Below, in pieces: positions 1 through 8,041 of a stretch of DNA of 64,000 nt. The stretch's first letter is position 1. Each line of letters opens with the position of its first letter. Origin of the DNA: Shewanella polaris (lineage in GTDB: Bacteria > Pseudomonadota > Gammaproteobacteria > Enterobacterales > Shewanellaceae); contig NZ_CP041036.1 of the NCBI RefSeq assembly GCF_006385555.1, forward strand, positions 3,286,001 through 3,350,000, given 5' to 3'. A program made the translations under genes and the position numbers. Under the pieces are notes generated by a model, which did not search any database, had not been told where the DNA came from, and worked only from the letters and a program-made list of their open reading frames with translations.

Positions 1-1
1 A

Positions 2-187
2 CAAATAGCAACAGCCTCAGAAGAGCAAAGCAGCGTAAGTGAAGAAGTTAACCGTAATATGGTTAATATTCATGAAATGGTGAAGGAATTGACTCGAAAT
101 GGAGATGCGAGTGTTAACAGCACACATAATTTGGCAACCGCAAATGCCCAATTATCAGCGTTAGTGGGTAAATTCAAATTAGAATAA
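2..187 (+). CDS. Methyl-accepting chemotaxis protein, C-terminal fragment (cut by window edge)
   Basis: An open frame enters from the left edge and ends at TAA 185-187. The 61 visible residues begin ATASEEQSSVSEEVNRNM, which is the late part of the MCP signalling domain: the heptad-rich antiparallel coiled coil after the hairpin tip, where adaptation sites lie. It ends in the short ALVGKFKLE tail usual for such receptors. No CheR-docking pentapeptide is seen. The ligand cannot be inferred because the sensor part is outside the window. Family assignment is firm; full length is unknown. Confidence 0.85.
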   Translation, partial: QIATASEEQSSVSEEVNRNMVNIHEMVKELTRNGDASVNSTHNLATANAQLSALVGKFKLE

Positions 188-1207
188 TTTACATTTAAGT
201 ATTCTGGTCTAATTGAACCGGACACTTCAATTTAGTGCTAACATCTAAGAGGCTTCCAACCGGTGGCCTTTTAATATTCCTATCATGTCCCCTATAAGTT
301 AAATTTCCATTTATTAAGTAAGTTTTCGACTATTTTAAAGTGGTTAGCTTCTTGTTTCATGCCTATGCATCTGAGTCAGTTTTGGCTTATTCTTATGAGA
401 ACGTCCACTCAATTGTATCTAACTGAGCTAACATTCCATGGCAACAAGCCATCAAGTTTAGTGTAAGCGTCCGGGCAAGTACATCTTCAGCAGCTCTTAT
501 TCATCCTCTATATTAACGACCGATCATTACAAGCACTGTCTAAGAATATTATAAGTTGAATATCTCAGCCTTTTAAGCTTTTAGGCAGATTTAGCGAGAA
601 GGTATGTCAACGTTCGATTCGCCATTCTAAGGCTTAATTTGAATTATGGTGTACCCATGTTTCAATTATTTCTGAGCATTATCGTTCATTTTTGCCGTTC
701 GATTAGATAAGTTGTTTGGTCCGCTTTGGCCTCCTCCCTACCTATACATTTATTTAAAAAAGGTAGATTCTGGTAGAAAACTATCAGCAAGCTTTTATTT
801 GACAAATTATTAACCAAATACAATATTCGTTCAAAAAACAAGCGAACGAACACATTTTTCAACTTTTTTTAATTATTTCACTATCACTTTTTTAAAAAGG
901 GTCCTCTATTATATATTGTAAGCAAAAAAATAGTTAAGTTGGATCTCAGTTTGAAATGAGAGATGCTTAACTATTACATTTTTCATTCTCATCTACTTTA
1001 GCCAATCCATTTATTAAACTGGATGTGTTCTTCAGTCACAACGTGACTGGCCAATCAAGAAGTGGTGGTTGTTAAGCTTGAAGCAACATCATTACTATTT
1101 CATTTGAGATCAATTAATAAAAATCGCCAAATTTTAAAATTTGTGTTCCGATGTGGAAGTGGTCTTTTTATTTGATCTCAAAATGAGCGCAGGACAATGG
1201 TCGTTGA
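188..1207. other. Gene-poor AT-rich intergenic stretch
   Basis: About 1 kb without a convincing gene on either strand. It holds several inverted repeats: GTTAAG...CTTAAC enclosing TCTCA...TGAGA at about 932-972, CAGTCAC-AAC-GTGACTG near 1035, and the longer pair listed at 1101-1185. Base composition resembles the neighbouring integrase region more than the flagellar genes. I infer a decayed edge of an integrated element. Confidence 0.5.
1101..1185. repeat. Imperfect inverted repeat with inner palindrome
   Basis: The arms are GAGATCAA(tta)ATAAAAA on the left and TTTTTATTTGATCTC on the right, matching except for small indels over about 20 bp. They flank a perfect 16-bp palindrome at 1128-1143 (arms CAAATTTT / AAAATTTG). 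It lies just upstream of a broken gene, so it could be its old regulatory region or a remnant of a mobile-element end. Confidence 0.5.
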
Positions 1208-1530
1208 GCAAAAAACCATGATGTTAGTTCGAGTGAATATAAACAGATTGAAAATGAGATTGGTTTGCTTGATAAGCAGATAGCACCGGTTCAAGCTAGT
1301 TATGATAAAGCACTTGAGCTGGCGGGCGTTAAAATGGTTCGCCTCGTGTTGGTGCGCGTCAAGCTATTGAAGTTGGCCATTGGATTAGTTCGCAAAAATC
1401 GGATGGCAAAAAAGATATAGAGCAGTCTGAAAAATCAGAAGTTGAAAAGCTTGAGATGGAAATGCTTGAAATGAAAAAAATGATACAGAAGCAAGCTTTG
1501 CTAATTAAATCGTTAACATCTAAATCATAA
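1208..1530 (+). pseudogene. Frameshifted coiled-coil gene remnant
   Basis: Two overlapping frames give a coherent protein only if one A is restored in the A-run at 1331-1334. The first part reads SSEYKQIENEIGLLDKQ, and continues in another frame with NGSPRVGARQAIEVGHWISS, then a Glu/Lys/Met-rich helical tail ending SLTSKS before TAA 1528-1530. No start codon is visible: a TGA at 1205-1207 closes the upstream frame. The charged heptad pattern predicts a coiled coil. I do not recognise the family. The single-base deletion plus missing 5' end point to a dead gene near the integrase. Confidence 0.5.
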
Positions 1531-1565
1531 TTGTCTTTGGCCCTTAGCTGCGCTAAGAAAAAAAG

Positions 1566-1814
1566 ATGCCAGGAATTACACAACCGCAGCCCGTTAGTTT
1601 AATGAGCTGGTTATCTTCTCCGAAGGCGGCACAAAACAAAATAGGAAAAGTAATGACTGTTAATAAAAAACCTAAAAATAAAGAAAGAAAAATTCTCAAT
1701 CCTGAGCAGAAGCAAAGACAAGAAGAGTTAAACAAAATAGCTAGCGAGAACGATGGCGTTATTAGTGATTCTGTATATCATCCGGCTCAACACTACAATG
1801 ATTTAAAAAAATAG
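1566..1814 (+). CDS. Small hypothetical protein, 82 aa
   Basis: ATG at 1566 follows an A-rich stretch with only a weak ribosome-binding site; a CTTAGC-TGC-GCTAAG inverted repeat lies directly in front. The product is lysine-, glutamine- and asparagine-rich, with a Pro/Gln-rich N-terminus (PGITQPQPVSLMSWLSSP) and a strongly basic middle (KKPKNKERK), and no signal peptide or membrane segment. It starts 36 bases after the frameshifted remnant and is followed by the integrase on the other strand, so it probably belongs to the same accessory segment. I do not recognise it; it may be a real small gene or an unselected leftover. Confidence 0.4.
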   Translation: MPGITQPQPVSLMSWLSSPKAAQNKIGKVMTVNKKPKNKERKILNPEQKQRQEELNKIASENDGVISDSVYHPAQHYNDLKK

Positions 1815-1850
1815 TGACAAGACTAAATAGTTAAAGATTGGTGTTAATAA

Positions 1851-1873
1851 AGAAACCGCCTTAATTGGCGGCT
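1851..1873 (-). terminator. Probable terminator of the integrase gene
   Basis: On the minus strand CCGCC-(AATTAA)-GGCGG is followed by a T-rich run (TTTCTTTATT), about 35 bases past the integrase stop codon. Stem of 5 GC-rich pairs. Confidence 0.5.
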
Positions 1874-1904
1874 ACAGAATCTGTTACAGGGTCCTACACT
1901 TAAT

Positions 1905-3614
1905 TTAAGACTGCATTGATAACCACATTTCGACCTCTAAATCATTTATCTTTTCAGCTTCAAATTGACCTTTTATTAAGTTAACAAATTTATCCCAGTC
2001 GGATTTAAGGATGTGATTTTCACTTGGTTCAGCTTTACCATTTTTAAACATTAAAAATAGTTTTGATATCGACTCTGGTAGTAATTCAGCAGCAGCATAA
2101 ACAGTGTTGAAATTAGGTACTAGTGAATTTTGAGCTATAACGATATCTTTGGTTTCGTTAAATACCTTATCCATCGCATCTGATTTTCTTTCCAGATCAA
2201 TATTATTATAATGCAAGTTAGCTATTTCCAGACTATCACCTAAAATATCAGCAGCAACATCAATACCTCCTTGTTTAGCAATATGAGTGCCAAATGTTGC
2301 TCTTAAACTGTACATTCTACCATCGGCTGGTAAATCAAAAAATGCTTTTACTAACTTCCAAAGTTCTCTGTATGCATAATCTGAAACATGATGATCCATT
2401 ATTACTCTTGACGGAAACATATGACCTTTGCCGTTTCGCGGTATTTCATCTAAATGCTTTCTAACTTCTGCTTTTACTCTTTCATGCTTAATTTCGACTG
2501 TTCTAGAACCGGCCTCTTTTGTTTTGCAAATTTCCGCAGGAATATGCATCATCAATTTACCATCATTATAATTAAAGTTATCGATGAAATTTTTATAAAC
2601 TTCCGAATTTCTTGCTCCAGTTACGGCCATGATAGCTATAATTAATTTTCCAAAAGGAGGACTTGGTGTGTCATCATCAAATAAATATGTCATTAAACCG
2701 TCATAGTTTAGTTTATATGTTTGAACAGCCCCTCTTGAAACTGTTTTTTTTGGAAACAAAGATGCAAAACTCTTAATTTTATTACTATGTATATATCCAA
2801 TTTTTTCGCAAATGTTAAACATGGCATTTATTTCACCAAAATATTTACGCATTGTACCCACTTCAATTTGTTTTGGTTTAAAAGTTTCAGGGTCTGCATT
2901 TCTTCCTTCTATGTTATATTCTGTGTATTTTTCTTGCCAATGTTTTTTAAATTCAGCCGGCCATTCTTTTGAAACATCACCCAAGGCTTTGTCTAACCAA
3001 GGTTCGAATTGTCTCAGAATAGATGCAATTGTTTTTTTTGAGACAGGAGAAATTTTATTTCTCAATGTTGATGTTGTTAATCTGTCTTGTGCATATTTCC
3101 CTGACTCTATATATTCTCTAATTGTTATATCACCATCTTGCCGTGCTATTTTTACATTGTATTGGTGATTTTTAATAATTTCTAAAAATCTAGCTTTTGC
3201 AGTATACAAATTAGCTTCGTTAGATTTGTAGTAATTACTGTTTTTTACTATCCATCTTCCTAATGACTTCCCATTACCGCGCTTTTCATTTCCACGTTTT
3301 GCAATCGACGGATAAAATGTTCTTGTTTTTTTTCCAATGCGTAATAATAACCTGCCACCATCATTTTCAGCATTAAATGTAGTATCAACAATATCGATTG
3401 GTTTGTCCGAACAAAAAGGTAACTTCTTAATTATATTATCAGTAAGCATTACTTTTGTGGGTGCTGGTGATCTAGCGTCTCTAGTGTCGCTCTTTTCATC
3501 TTCAACTTTATATTCCAACAGCTTACCGACATCATAATCAGCATTTTTTATCATGCCCTGAACATCTTTATGATCTAGATAGTATTTGCTGGTATTAGTA
3601 CATAATTCGCTCAT
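1905..3614 (-). CDS. Tyrosine recombinase / integrase-like protein
   Basis: 569 residues. The C-terminal half has tyrosine-recombinase landmarks: box I arginine in TGARNSEV (about residue 335), a box II stretch YSLRATFGTHIA (about 440), and the presumed nucleophile tyrosine in HYNN about 25 residues later. The usual His of the H-x-x-R motif is Tyr here. A SAM-like core-binding region precedes these motifs, and about 150 N-terminal residues are of unclear function. It is visibly more AT-rich than its neighbours, and a tRNA fragment lies upstream of its start. Family knowledge says such enzymes integrate islands or prophages at tRNA genes; no other mobility genes are visible, so it may be a stranded integrase. 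Activity is uncertain because of the box II change. Confidence 0.8.
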   Translation of the reverse strand: MSELCTNTSKYYLDHKDVQGMIKNADYDVGKLLEYKVEDEKSDTRDARSPAPTKVMLTDNIIKKLPFCSDKPIDIVDTTFNAENDGGRLLLRIGKKTRTFYPSIAKRGNEKRGNGKSLGRWIVKNSNYYKSNEANLYTAKARFLEIIKNHQYNVKIARQDGDITIREYIESGKYAQDRLTTSTLRNKISPVSKKTIASILRQFEPWLDKALGDVSKEWPAEFKKHWQEKYTEYNIEGRNADPETFKPKQIEVGTMRKYFGEINAMFNICEKIGYIHSNKIKSFASLFPKKTVSRGAVQTYKLNYDGLMTYLFDDDTPSPPFGKLIIAIMAVTGARNSEVYKNFIDNFNYNDGKLMMHIPAEICKTKEAGSRTVEIKHERVKAEVRKHLDEIPRNGKGHMFPSRVIMDHHVSDYAYRELWKLVKAFFDLPADGRMYSLRATFGTHIAKQGGIDVAADILGDSLEIANLHYNNIDLERKSDAMDKVFNETKDIVIAQNSLVPNFNTVYAAAELLPESISKLFLMFKNGKAEPSENHILKSDWDKFVNLIKGQFEAEKINDLEVEMWLSMQS

Positions 3615-3787
3615 ATTTTAACCATAACCAAGAATTGAGTATTTTGTATTGTAGTGCCGTTTTGTGGTGCATGTACATCTTTTAACATGTAAAAATATGT
3701 ACAGAATGGTGCAATGCATGTATTTTCATAATATTTGCACTAACTAATAATCGATTGGAGTTGAGTTATAAAATATTGTTTTTTATG

Positions 3788-3840
3788 TATTTTATACTTA
3801 CTTGCTAATATTTTATATTAACAAATAAGTATATAAAATA
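3788..3840. repeat. Long imperfect palindrome next to the tRNA fragment
   Basis: Left arm 3788-3811 and right arm 3815-3840 are inverted copies with a 3-base loop. The inner 19 bases (TATACTTACTTGCTAATAT against its partner) differ at two positions, and a 2-base indel interrupts the outer part. The right arm ends exactly where tRNA-like sequence starts. Between this and the integrase start are further short dyads (TGTACAT 3672-3678 / ATGTACA 3697-3703). It could be an attachment-site arm or a recombinase/repressor site. Confidence 0.6.
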
Positions 3841-3842
3841 GG

Positions 3843-3892
3843 AAATCTACCCCTTAGGAGGCGGCTGCTCTATCCTGTTGAGCTATAGAGAG
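3843..3892 (-). pseudogene. tRNA-Arg(CCU) 5' fragment, possible attachment-site remnant
   Basis: Read on the minus strand: a 7-base acceptor strand, then TA and the D-arm GCTC-AACAGGATA-GAGC, A26, and an anticodon arm with loop CTCCTAA (anticodon CCT). The anticodon stem is imperfect (GCCGC against GGGGT). After this the T-arm and 3' acceptor strand are missing and the sequence changes to the palindrome. It is therefore the 5' half of a tRNA-Arg gene. This is the pattern expected when recombination occurred in or near the anticodon arm, or when a duplicated tRNA decayed. It cannot make a functional tRNA. Confidence 0.65.
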
Positions 3893-3982
3893 ACCCAGTG
3901 ATTATACTGAGTTTATAATCGAATTAAACCTTTTATATTTAATTGCTTGATTAATAACCAACTAATTCATAATCGCCTAACT

Positions 3983-4050
3983 CTTAGCATTTAGCACTTA
4001 GCACTTAGCACTTAGCACTTAGCACTTAGCACTTAGCACTTAGCACTTAG
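3983..4050. repeat. 7-bp tandem repeat (CTTAGCA), about 9.7 copies
   Basis: Nine consecutive 7-mers from 3983 to 4045 (eight exact CTTAGCA, one TTTAGCA as second unit), then a partial CTTAG. It lies about 30 bases beyond the flgT stop codon, on its 3' side, and next to the tRNA fragment. Such heptamer arrays can change copy number by slippage. No coding role is seen. Confidence 0.9.
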
Positions 4051-4081
4051 TTTGGAACAATTAGCTTCTAGTAACCAATCA

Positions 4082-5290
4082 TTAGTTCTTAATCGCAATG
4101 TCGTTCACTTGAATATTGTCAGCACTGTCGATACCGTCAAAAATTGCGGTTGAACTGTCTTCAGTAACTTGTTCAATAACCACATTTGCACGGCTTTTTG
4201 TAGCGATGGCGCGCATGGAGTTGAATCTGTCTGGGATATTTTTTTGTAATACAATTTGGAATTTATCACCCATTTTGACGCCATTTTTACGACCTAAGTT
4301 GATGATAATACGATCCCCTTGCCTAGCAACAATTTGGCCTAGTAATGGACGACAATTTAACTGCTTATCCAGGGACATCACACTTTGTTGTAAAACATCA
4401 CTAATAGCCTGTCCATAGGAAGAGCGCCAAAAGCGTTGGTTAGCAGGAGAGACTATTTCTTGTCTTTCAAACTCCCAAGGCGCTGATGTAGCAAACGATT
4501 CTGACCACACAACTTCGCCACTGATACCATGATAAAGAGTTAATTTTATCATAAATTGCCTAAGCGGATCATCGTCTACCAACCCCATATAACTGCTTTG
4601 TACCGGTTCAGTAGAAATATCAATAATTTCTGGTTGCAATACATATTGGCTGTCGGTGATTTCACCTAACCAACTAGGAATACGGTAACCCTTAAAATTA
4701 ACCAGTTGATTGGTATTATCAATTTTTTCGTCGGCGTGTAATCGAGCGAAACTGTACCGAGATTGAGCGTTGATGATTTTGCCTAAATGTTCAGTAATCC
4801 GTTGTTCAAAGTTGGCCAGTTGTCCATAGCGTAACTGGGCGCGTTCTTGTAAATAGGCTTGTGGCAACATAATGGCGGCTTTGAGAGACTGGCTTTTACA
4901 TTGTGCATCTGGTTCTTGTTCACCTAGCTCAAGTTGTAAAACCACGGTAATAGTGTGCTGGCTGATCATTTCACTCATTAATTCAACATTATTGGCCGAT
5001 CCCATCCGTTGAATTTGAAAGGTATCTTGAATAAGCCGACCTTGGTTGACTTGTTGTTGGCTGGAAAAGTTAACCCCGGCTTTTAAGCTGGCATAATTTA
5101 ATGCTTGGCTAATGGCATCTTCGCGGGCTTTATCAATATCGCCATTAACAATTTTGGCCTTGCCAGTAACTTCAATTTGTTCAGCAGAAGCTGACATTGT
5201 CGCCAGCAAGCCACTGACACATAGCACGACTATTGCTGCAATATGACCGAAGGGATTAGCTCGGTTAGTAGGGCTTTGTTTGATCAGCAT
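4082..5290 (-). CDS. flgT: Flagellar assembly protein T, FlgT
   Basis: 402 residues from the ATG at 5290, chosen over an in-frame TTG six codons upstream because AGGA lies 8 bases before the ATG. The N-terminus has a signal peptide (hydrophobic AAIVVLCVSGLLA, then ASA before EQIEVTGKAKI). The start of the mature protein (EVTGKA, a REDAI-type helix, YASLKAGV) is typical of FlgT. In Vibrio, FlgT is a periplasmic component of the H ring around the basal body and is needed for assembly of FlgO/FlgP and the MotX/MotY ring. The C-terminal third (VARQGDRIIINLGRKNGVKMGDKFQI) is the SH3-like domain. Divergent from flgO-flgP, with a sigma54-like promoter upstream. Confidence 0.93.
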   Translation of the reverse strand: MLIKQSPTNRANPFGHIAAIVVLCVSGLLATMSASAEQIEVTGKAKIVNGDIDKAREDAISQALNYASLKAGVNFSSQQQVNQGRLIQDTFQIQRMGSANNVELMSEMISQHTITVVLQLELGEQEPDAQCKSQSLKAAIMLPQAYLQERAQLRYGQLANFEQRITEHLGKIINAQSRYSFARLHADEKIDNTNQLVNFKGYRIPSWLGEITDSQYVLQPEIIDISTEPVQSSYMGLVDDDPLRQFMIKLTLYHGISGEVVWSESFATSAPWEFERQEIVSPANQRFWRSSYGQAISDVLQQSVMSLDKQLNCRPLLGQIVARQGDRIIINLGRKNGVKMGDKFQIVLQKNIPDRFNSMRAIATKSRANVVIEQVTEDSSTAIFDGIDSADNIQVNDIAIKN

Positions 5291-5362
5291 GCGATGTCCT
5301 AATGTCAAAAAAACGTCAATTTGGCCTAATTACACCAATTAAGATTACTCTATTTTTAACAA

Positions 5363-5378
5363 AGCAAAAATTGTGCCT
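5363..5378 (-). promoter_or_regulatory. Sigma54 (RpoN)-like promoter for flgT
   Basis: On the minus strand AGGCAC-N5-TTGCT contains the invariant GG (-24) and GC (-12) ten bases apart, 73 bases upstream of the flgT ATG. RpoN-dependent class II/III promoters are usual in polar flagellar hierarchies. No activator site was identified. Confidence 0.55.
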
Positions 5379-5421
5379 ATTAACATTTTTGTAGTTATTT
5401 TTCGATCTAGTGTAATTATAG

Positions 5422-5448
5422 TAAAGCTTCTTGTGCATATGCCGATAT
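5422..5448 (+). promoter_or_regulatory. Sigma28 (FliA) promoter for flgO-flgP
   Basis: TAAAGCTT (5422-5429), an 11-base spacer, then GCCGATAT (5441-5448). This matches the FliA consensus TAAAGTTT-N11-GCCGATAA except at two positions, with exact spacing. It points toward flgO, 112 bases downstream. Confidence 0.85.
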
Positions 5449-5560
5449 AGGGTGACGAACGATAAAGAAGTAAGTTAATGACCTTAGTCAGTGGTACACA
5501 AGGTGATTAAATAGCTCATTTATACCAAGACTTGCGGCATTAAGTGTTAGAGGAATTATT

Positions 5561-6271
5561 ATGATTAACAGGCTTTTTATCCCCACTGTCATGCTCGCAT
5601 CGTTATCATTAGTGGCATGTACGCAAACGCCTAACGAAGCCAATAACCTTGCCTTTAGTAACAACGGAAAACTGGTCAAAGTTACCGATAAAAATAACGC
5701 TAAAAACAAAACGCTAGCTTATGATATTCAGGACGTTGGATTATCGCCTAAAGGGCAAGTTAATGTGTGGGCCGAAAAGTTAGTCAACGAGTTAGTGCTG
5801 CAGAATGACGCTTTACGACCTGATCAACCACTGCTTATATCTACGCCAGTAATGGCCAGTAATTTAAATACCACCAACGAGTTGGCATTACAGTTACAAC
5901 AAGGATTACTTGCAGCCTTTCATGCCCATGAATTTAACTTAGTTGATTTAAATGTTGCGACTAGTTTACGCGCGACAGAGCAAGGCGAGTTTATGTTGAG
6001 TCGGAATTGGGAGCTTTTACGCTCAGATTTACCGGTATCACATGTGTTAGTGTCAACCATGGCCCTAACACCTGAAGGCATTATGTTTAACGGCCGAGTG
6101 GTAAATATCACCAATAATCGGGTACTTTCTGCAGTGCAATCATTTGTAGCAGCATCGAGCTTATCGGGATATTTACAGCCTTCTGAAATTATTGAATCTC
6201 GCAACGGTTTGTTGTATCGCCACGAAAAGCGAGGCGACAGTCGTTACACCGTATTAGGAGATAAGCTATGA
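5561..6271 (+). CDS. flgO: Flagellar outer-membrane ring lipoprotein FlgO
   Basis: 236 residues behind a good ribosome-binding site (AGAGGAA). The lipobox SLVAC places the lipidated cysteine at residue 20, giving an outer-membrane lipoprotein. The body (QVNVWAEKLVNELVLQND, ending in FNGRVVNITNNRVLSA) is the FlgO domain. Known from Vibrio: FlgO and FlgP form the outer-membrane disc/H-ring parts of the sheathed polar flagellum and are needed for motility. The last four bases overlap flgP (ATGA), so translation is coupled. Expression probably comes from the FliA promoter upstream. Confidence 0.92.
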   Translation: MINRLFIPTVMLASLSLVACTQTPNEANNLAFSNNGKLVKVTDKNNAKNKTLAYDIQDVGLSPKGQVNVWAEKLVNELVLQNDALRPDQPLLISTPVMASNLNTTNELALQLQQGLLAAFHAHEFNLVDLNVATSLRATEQGEFMLSRNWELLRSDLPVSHVLVSTMALTPEGIMFNGRVVNITNNRVLSAVQSFVAASSLSGYLQPSEIIESRNGLLYRHEKRGDSRYTVLGDKL

Positions 6272-6714
6272 AATCGCTGATATTAATAATGCTGTTGGTA
6301 CTAAGCGGATGCGTCAGTAAGGACAAATATGTTCAGTGGGAAACTGAAGCTCCAGCCTCGTTTCCAACCCTAACAGCAATTGGTTACGCACCTTTAGCAA
6401 CACAGCCGAGTAAAGAAGCGTCACATCGTATTTTAATGGCAATGCAGGCGTCAAAAATTGCCGCTTATCGTGAGTTAGCTGAACAAGTTTATGGCCAAAA
6501 GGTTACGGCTAATAGCGACGTGAGTGAGTGGTTATTAACTGATGATAACGTTAAGTCGAGCGTTAGTGGCATTATCCGTGGAGCAAAAGTGGTTAAGACC
6601 TACCCTTCTGGTGAGTTTTATGTCACAGAGCTCGCTTTGGACTTTAAACAAGTATGGCAATTGTACGAACAACAAAATCGCCCTAAACGGGTGAAAGATG
6701 TTACCTACTTTTAA
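6268..6714 (+). CDS. flgP: Flagellar lipoprotein FlgP
   Basis: 148 residues. Lipobox VLSGC (Cys15) marks a lipoprotein; the LPP20-like core includes ASKIAAYRELAEQVYGQKVTA, the typical FlgP signature, followed by RGAKVVKTYPSGEFYVTELAL. FlgP forms the basal disc / outer ring associated with FlgO, anchoring the polar flagellar motor. It overlaps flgO by 4 bases and is last in the operon. An IS3-family element begins 67 bases after its stop, so the original terminator at about 8094-8123 is now 1.4 kb away. Confidence 0.93.
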   Translation: MKSLILIMLLVLSGCVSKDKYVQWETEAPASFPTLTAIGYAPLATQPSKEASHRILMAMQASKIAAYRELAEQVYGQKVTANSDVSEWLLTDDNVKSSVSGIIRGAKVVKTYPSGEFYVTELALDFKQVWQLYEQQNRPKRVKDVTYF

Positions 6715-6812
6715 GTGATAATTAGCTTGATACCTAATGTTCGCTAATCTTTGAGTTAATTAGCTTGCTTAAACCAAAATTGTCTAGTCCTAAAATAGGT
6801 TGACGGTTTTTA

Positions 6813-7655
6813 TTAAGCCAGTTGGAACTCCCGACTGGCTTTTTCATGCACTTCGTTTGGGGTTTTCATTCCTAAACTAAGGTGCGGTCTTAACTCGTTA
6901 TAAATCCTAATAGATTCTTTGATGAGTATTGCCAGCTCCTTCATCGTACGACAGCGGTAAAGTAAAAACTCTTGCTTCAAAATACCATTCACTCGCTCAG
7001 CTAACGCATTCTGATAACAATCATACCCATCTGTCATCGATGGCCTTATCGCATTCGCAGCCAATTTATGTTGATATTCTGCTGAGCAGTACTGTATCCC
7101 TCTATCTGAATGATGAATGACATCACTGGTTGTCTGACGATTCTTTATCGTCATCTCCAATGCTTTAACAACATCACTGGCTTTCATTTCATCACTTAAT
7201 TCATAACCCATTATTTTTCTTGAATATGCATCTGTGACTAATGATAAATAGTGAGTTCCTTCGTCTGATTTTACGTAGGTTATGTCACTGACAAATACCT
7301 CTTCAACGCTCTTCACCACTCTGTCTTTGAGTAAGTTTGGGTGTTTTCTCAACCAATGGTGGCTATGGGTTGTCTTGGTGTAATTCTTCCTAGGCTTTAC
7401 TAACATATTGTGTTGTTTTAAATACTGAAATAGGCCGTCCCTACCTAGCTTTATGCCTTGTTCAAGTAACTGTGGCTTGATGAGTTGATAAAGCTTACGC
7501 GTACCCACTCTGGGCATGAACTGACGCCAATACATAACCATAGTCATCACCGGTTTTAACATGTCAGCTCTTGCTGCTAAGCGCTGCTTCCATTGATAAA
7601 CAGCTTGTCTTGATAGGTTAAACTGCCGACTCGCTGTCGCTAGCTTTACAGTGCC
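6813..7655 (-). CDS. IS3-family transposase OrfB (integrase catalytic part)
   Basis: About 280 residues when read from the frameshift window; the first ATG in frame is at 7562. It starts with a helical HTH-like segment (LATASRQFNLSRQAVYQWKQ), continues into the HTH_21-type region (PRVGTRKLYQLI) and then the rve core. The DDE residues are in VSDITYV, HHSDRGIQY and NALAERVNG. It lies in the -1 frame relative to OrfA, so the OrfAB transposase is made by programmed frameshifting at GAAAAAG (7661-7655). Probably free of internal damage. Confidence 0.93.
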   Translation of the reverse strand, partial: GTVKLATASRQFNLSRQAVYQWKQRLAARADMLKPVMTMVMYWRQFMPRVGTRKLYQLIKPQLLEQGIKLGRDGLFQYLKQHNMLVKPRKNYTKTTHSHHWLRKHPNLLKDRVVKSVEEVFVSDITYVKSDEGTHYLSLVTDAYSRKIMGYELSDEMKASDVVKALEMTIKNRQTTSDVIHHSDRGIQYCSAEYQHKLAANAIRPSMTDGYDCYQNALAERVNGILKQEFLLYRCRTMKELAILIKESIRIYNELRPHLSLGMKTPNEVHEKASREFQLA

Positions 7656-8041
7656 TTTTTCTTTGGCAAGCCAGAGCGTTCGGCTAAGTACTTTTTTTCT
7701 AAATCAATACCGTACTCATTTTTAAGTAACTCGACCATATCGCCATAAATCATATTTTTCATTTCGAGATTGGAGACTTGTTTCTCTAATCGTTTGATTT
7801 TCTGGGCGGGTGTTTCTGTAGATTTGGACATAGGTGAATGCTCAATCGGCTGGGACCAATCTAATCTACCATGTTTTCGTAACCATGTTAGGACGGTACT
7901 TCTCCCTTGAATGCCATAGTGGTTTTGAGCTTGCTTATACGTTAGCTCGCCTTTTTCTACTTGACTAACAACCGCTAATTTAAAGCCTAATGTGTAATCT
8001 CGTTGAGTACGTTTTATATTGATTGATACTGAAGGTTTCAT
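7646..8041 (-). CDS. IS3-family transposase OrfA (DNA-binding part)
   Basis: 131 residues from ATG 8041. It has a helix-turn-helix (LAVVSQVEKGELTYKQAQNH, then GRSTVLTWLRKHG) followed by a leucine-zipper-like coiled coil (IKRLEKQVSNLEMKNMIYGD). In this family OrfA binds the terminal repeats and, when fused to OrfB by -1 frameshifting, forms the transposase. The lysine-rich end (GLPKKKAL) is encoded by the A-rich slippery stretch. Starts 41 bases inside the right end. Confidence 0.92.
   Translation of the reverse strand: MKPSVSINIKRTQRDYTLGFKLAVVSQVEKGELTYKQAQNHYGIQGRSTVLTWLRKHGRLDWSQPIEHSPMSKSTETPAQKIKRLEKQVSNLEMKNMIYGDMVELLKNEYGIDLEKKYLAERSGLPKKKAL

Noticed and set aside
930..975. Integron attC-like site
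   Set aside because: GTTAAG/CTTAAC pairing exists but the conserved GTTRRRY and RYYYAAC core sites and the typical attC layout are absent.
1553..1735. Minus-strand 60-aa ORF over the 1566 ORF
   Set aside because: Its hydrophobic look is due to the complement of a Lys/Asn-rich frame; no start signal.
3983..4050. CRISPR array
   Set aside because: Unit is only 7 bp, with no spacers and no cas genes; a simple tandem repeat explains it.
5488..5709. Minus-strand 73-aa ORF over the flgO start
   Set aside because: Opposes the FliA promoter and flgO; hydrophobicity comes from the complement of the signal peptide.
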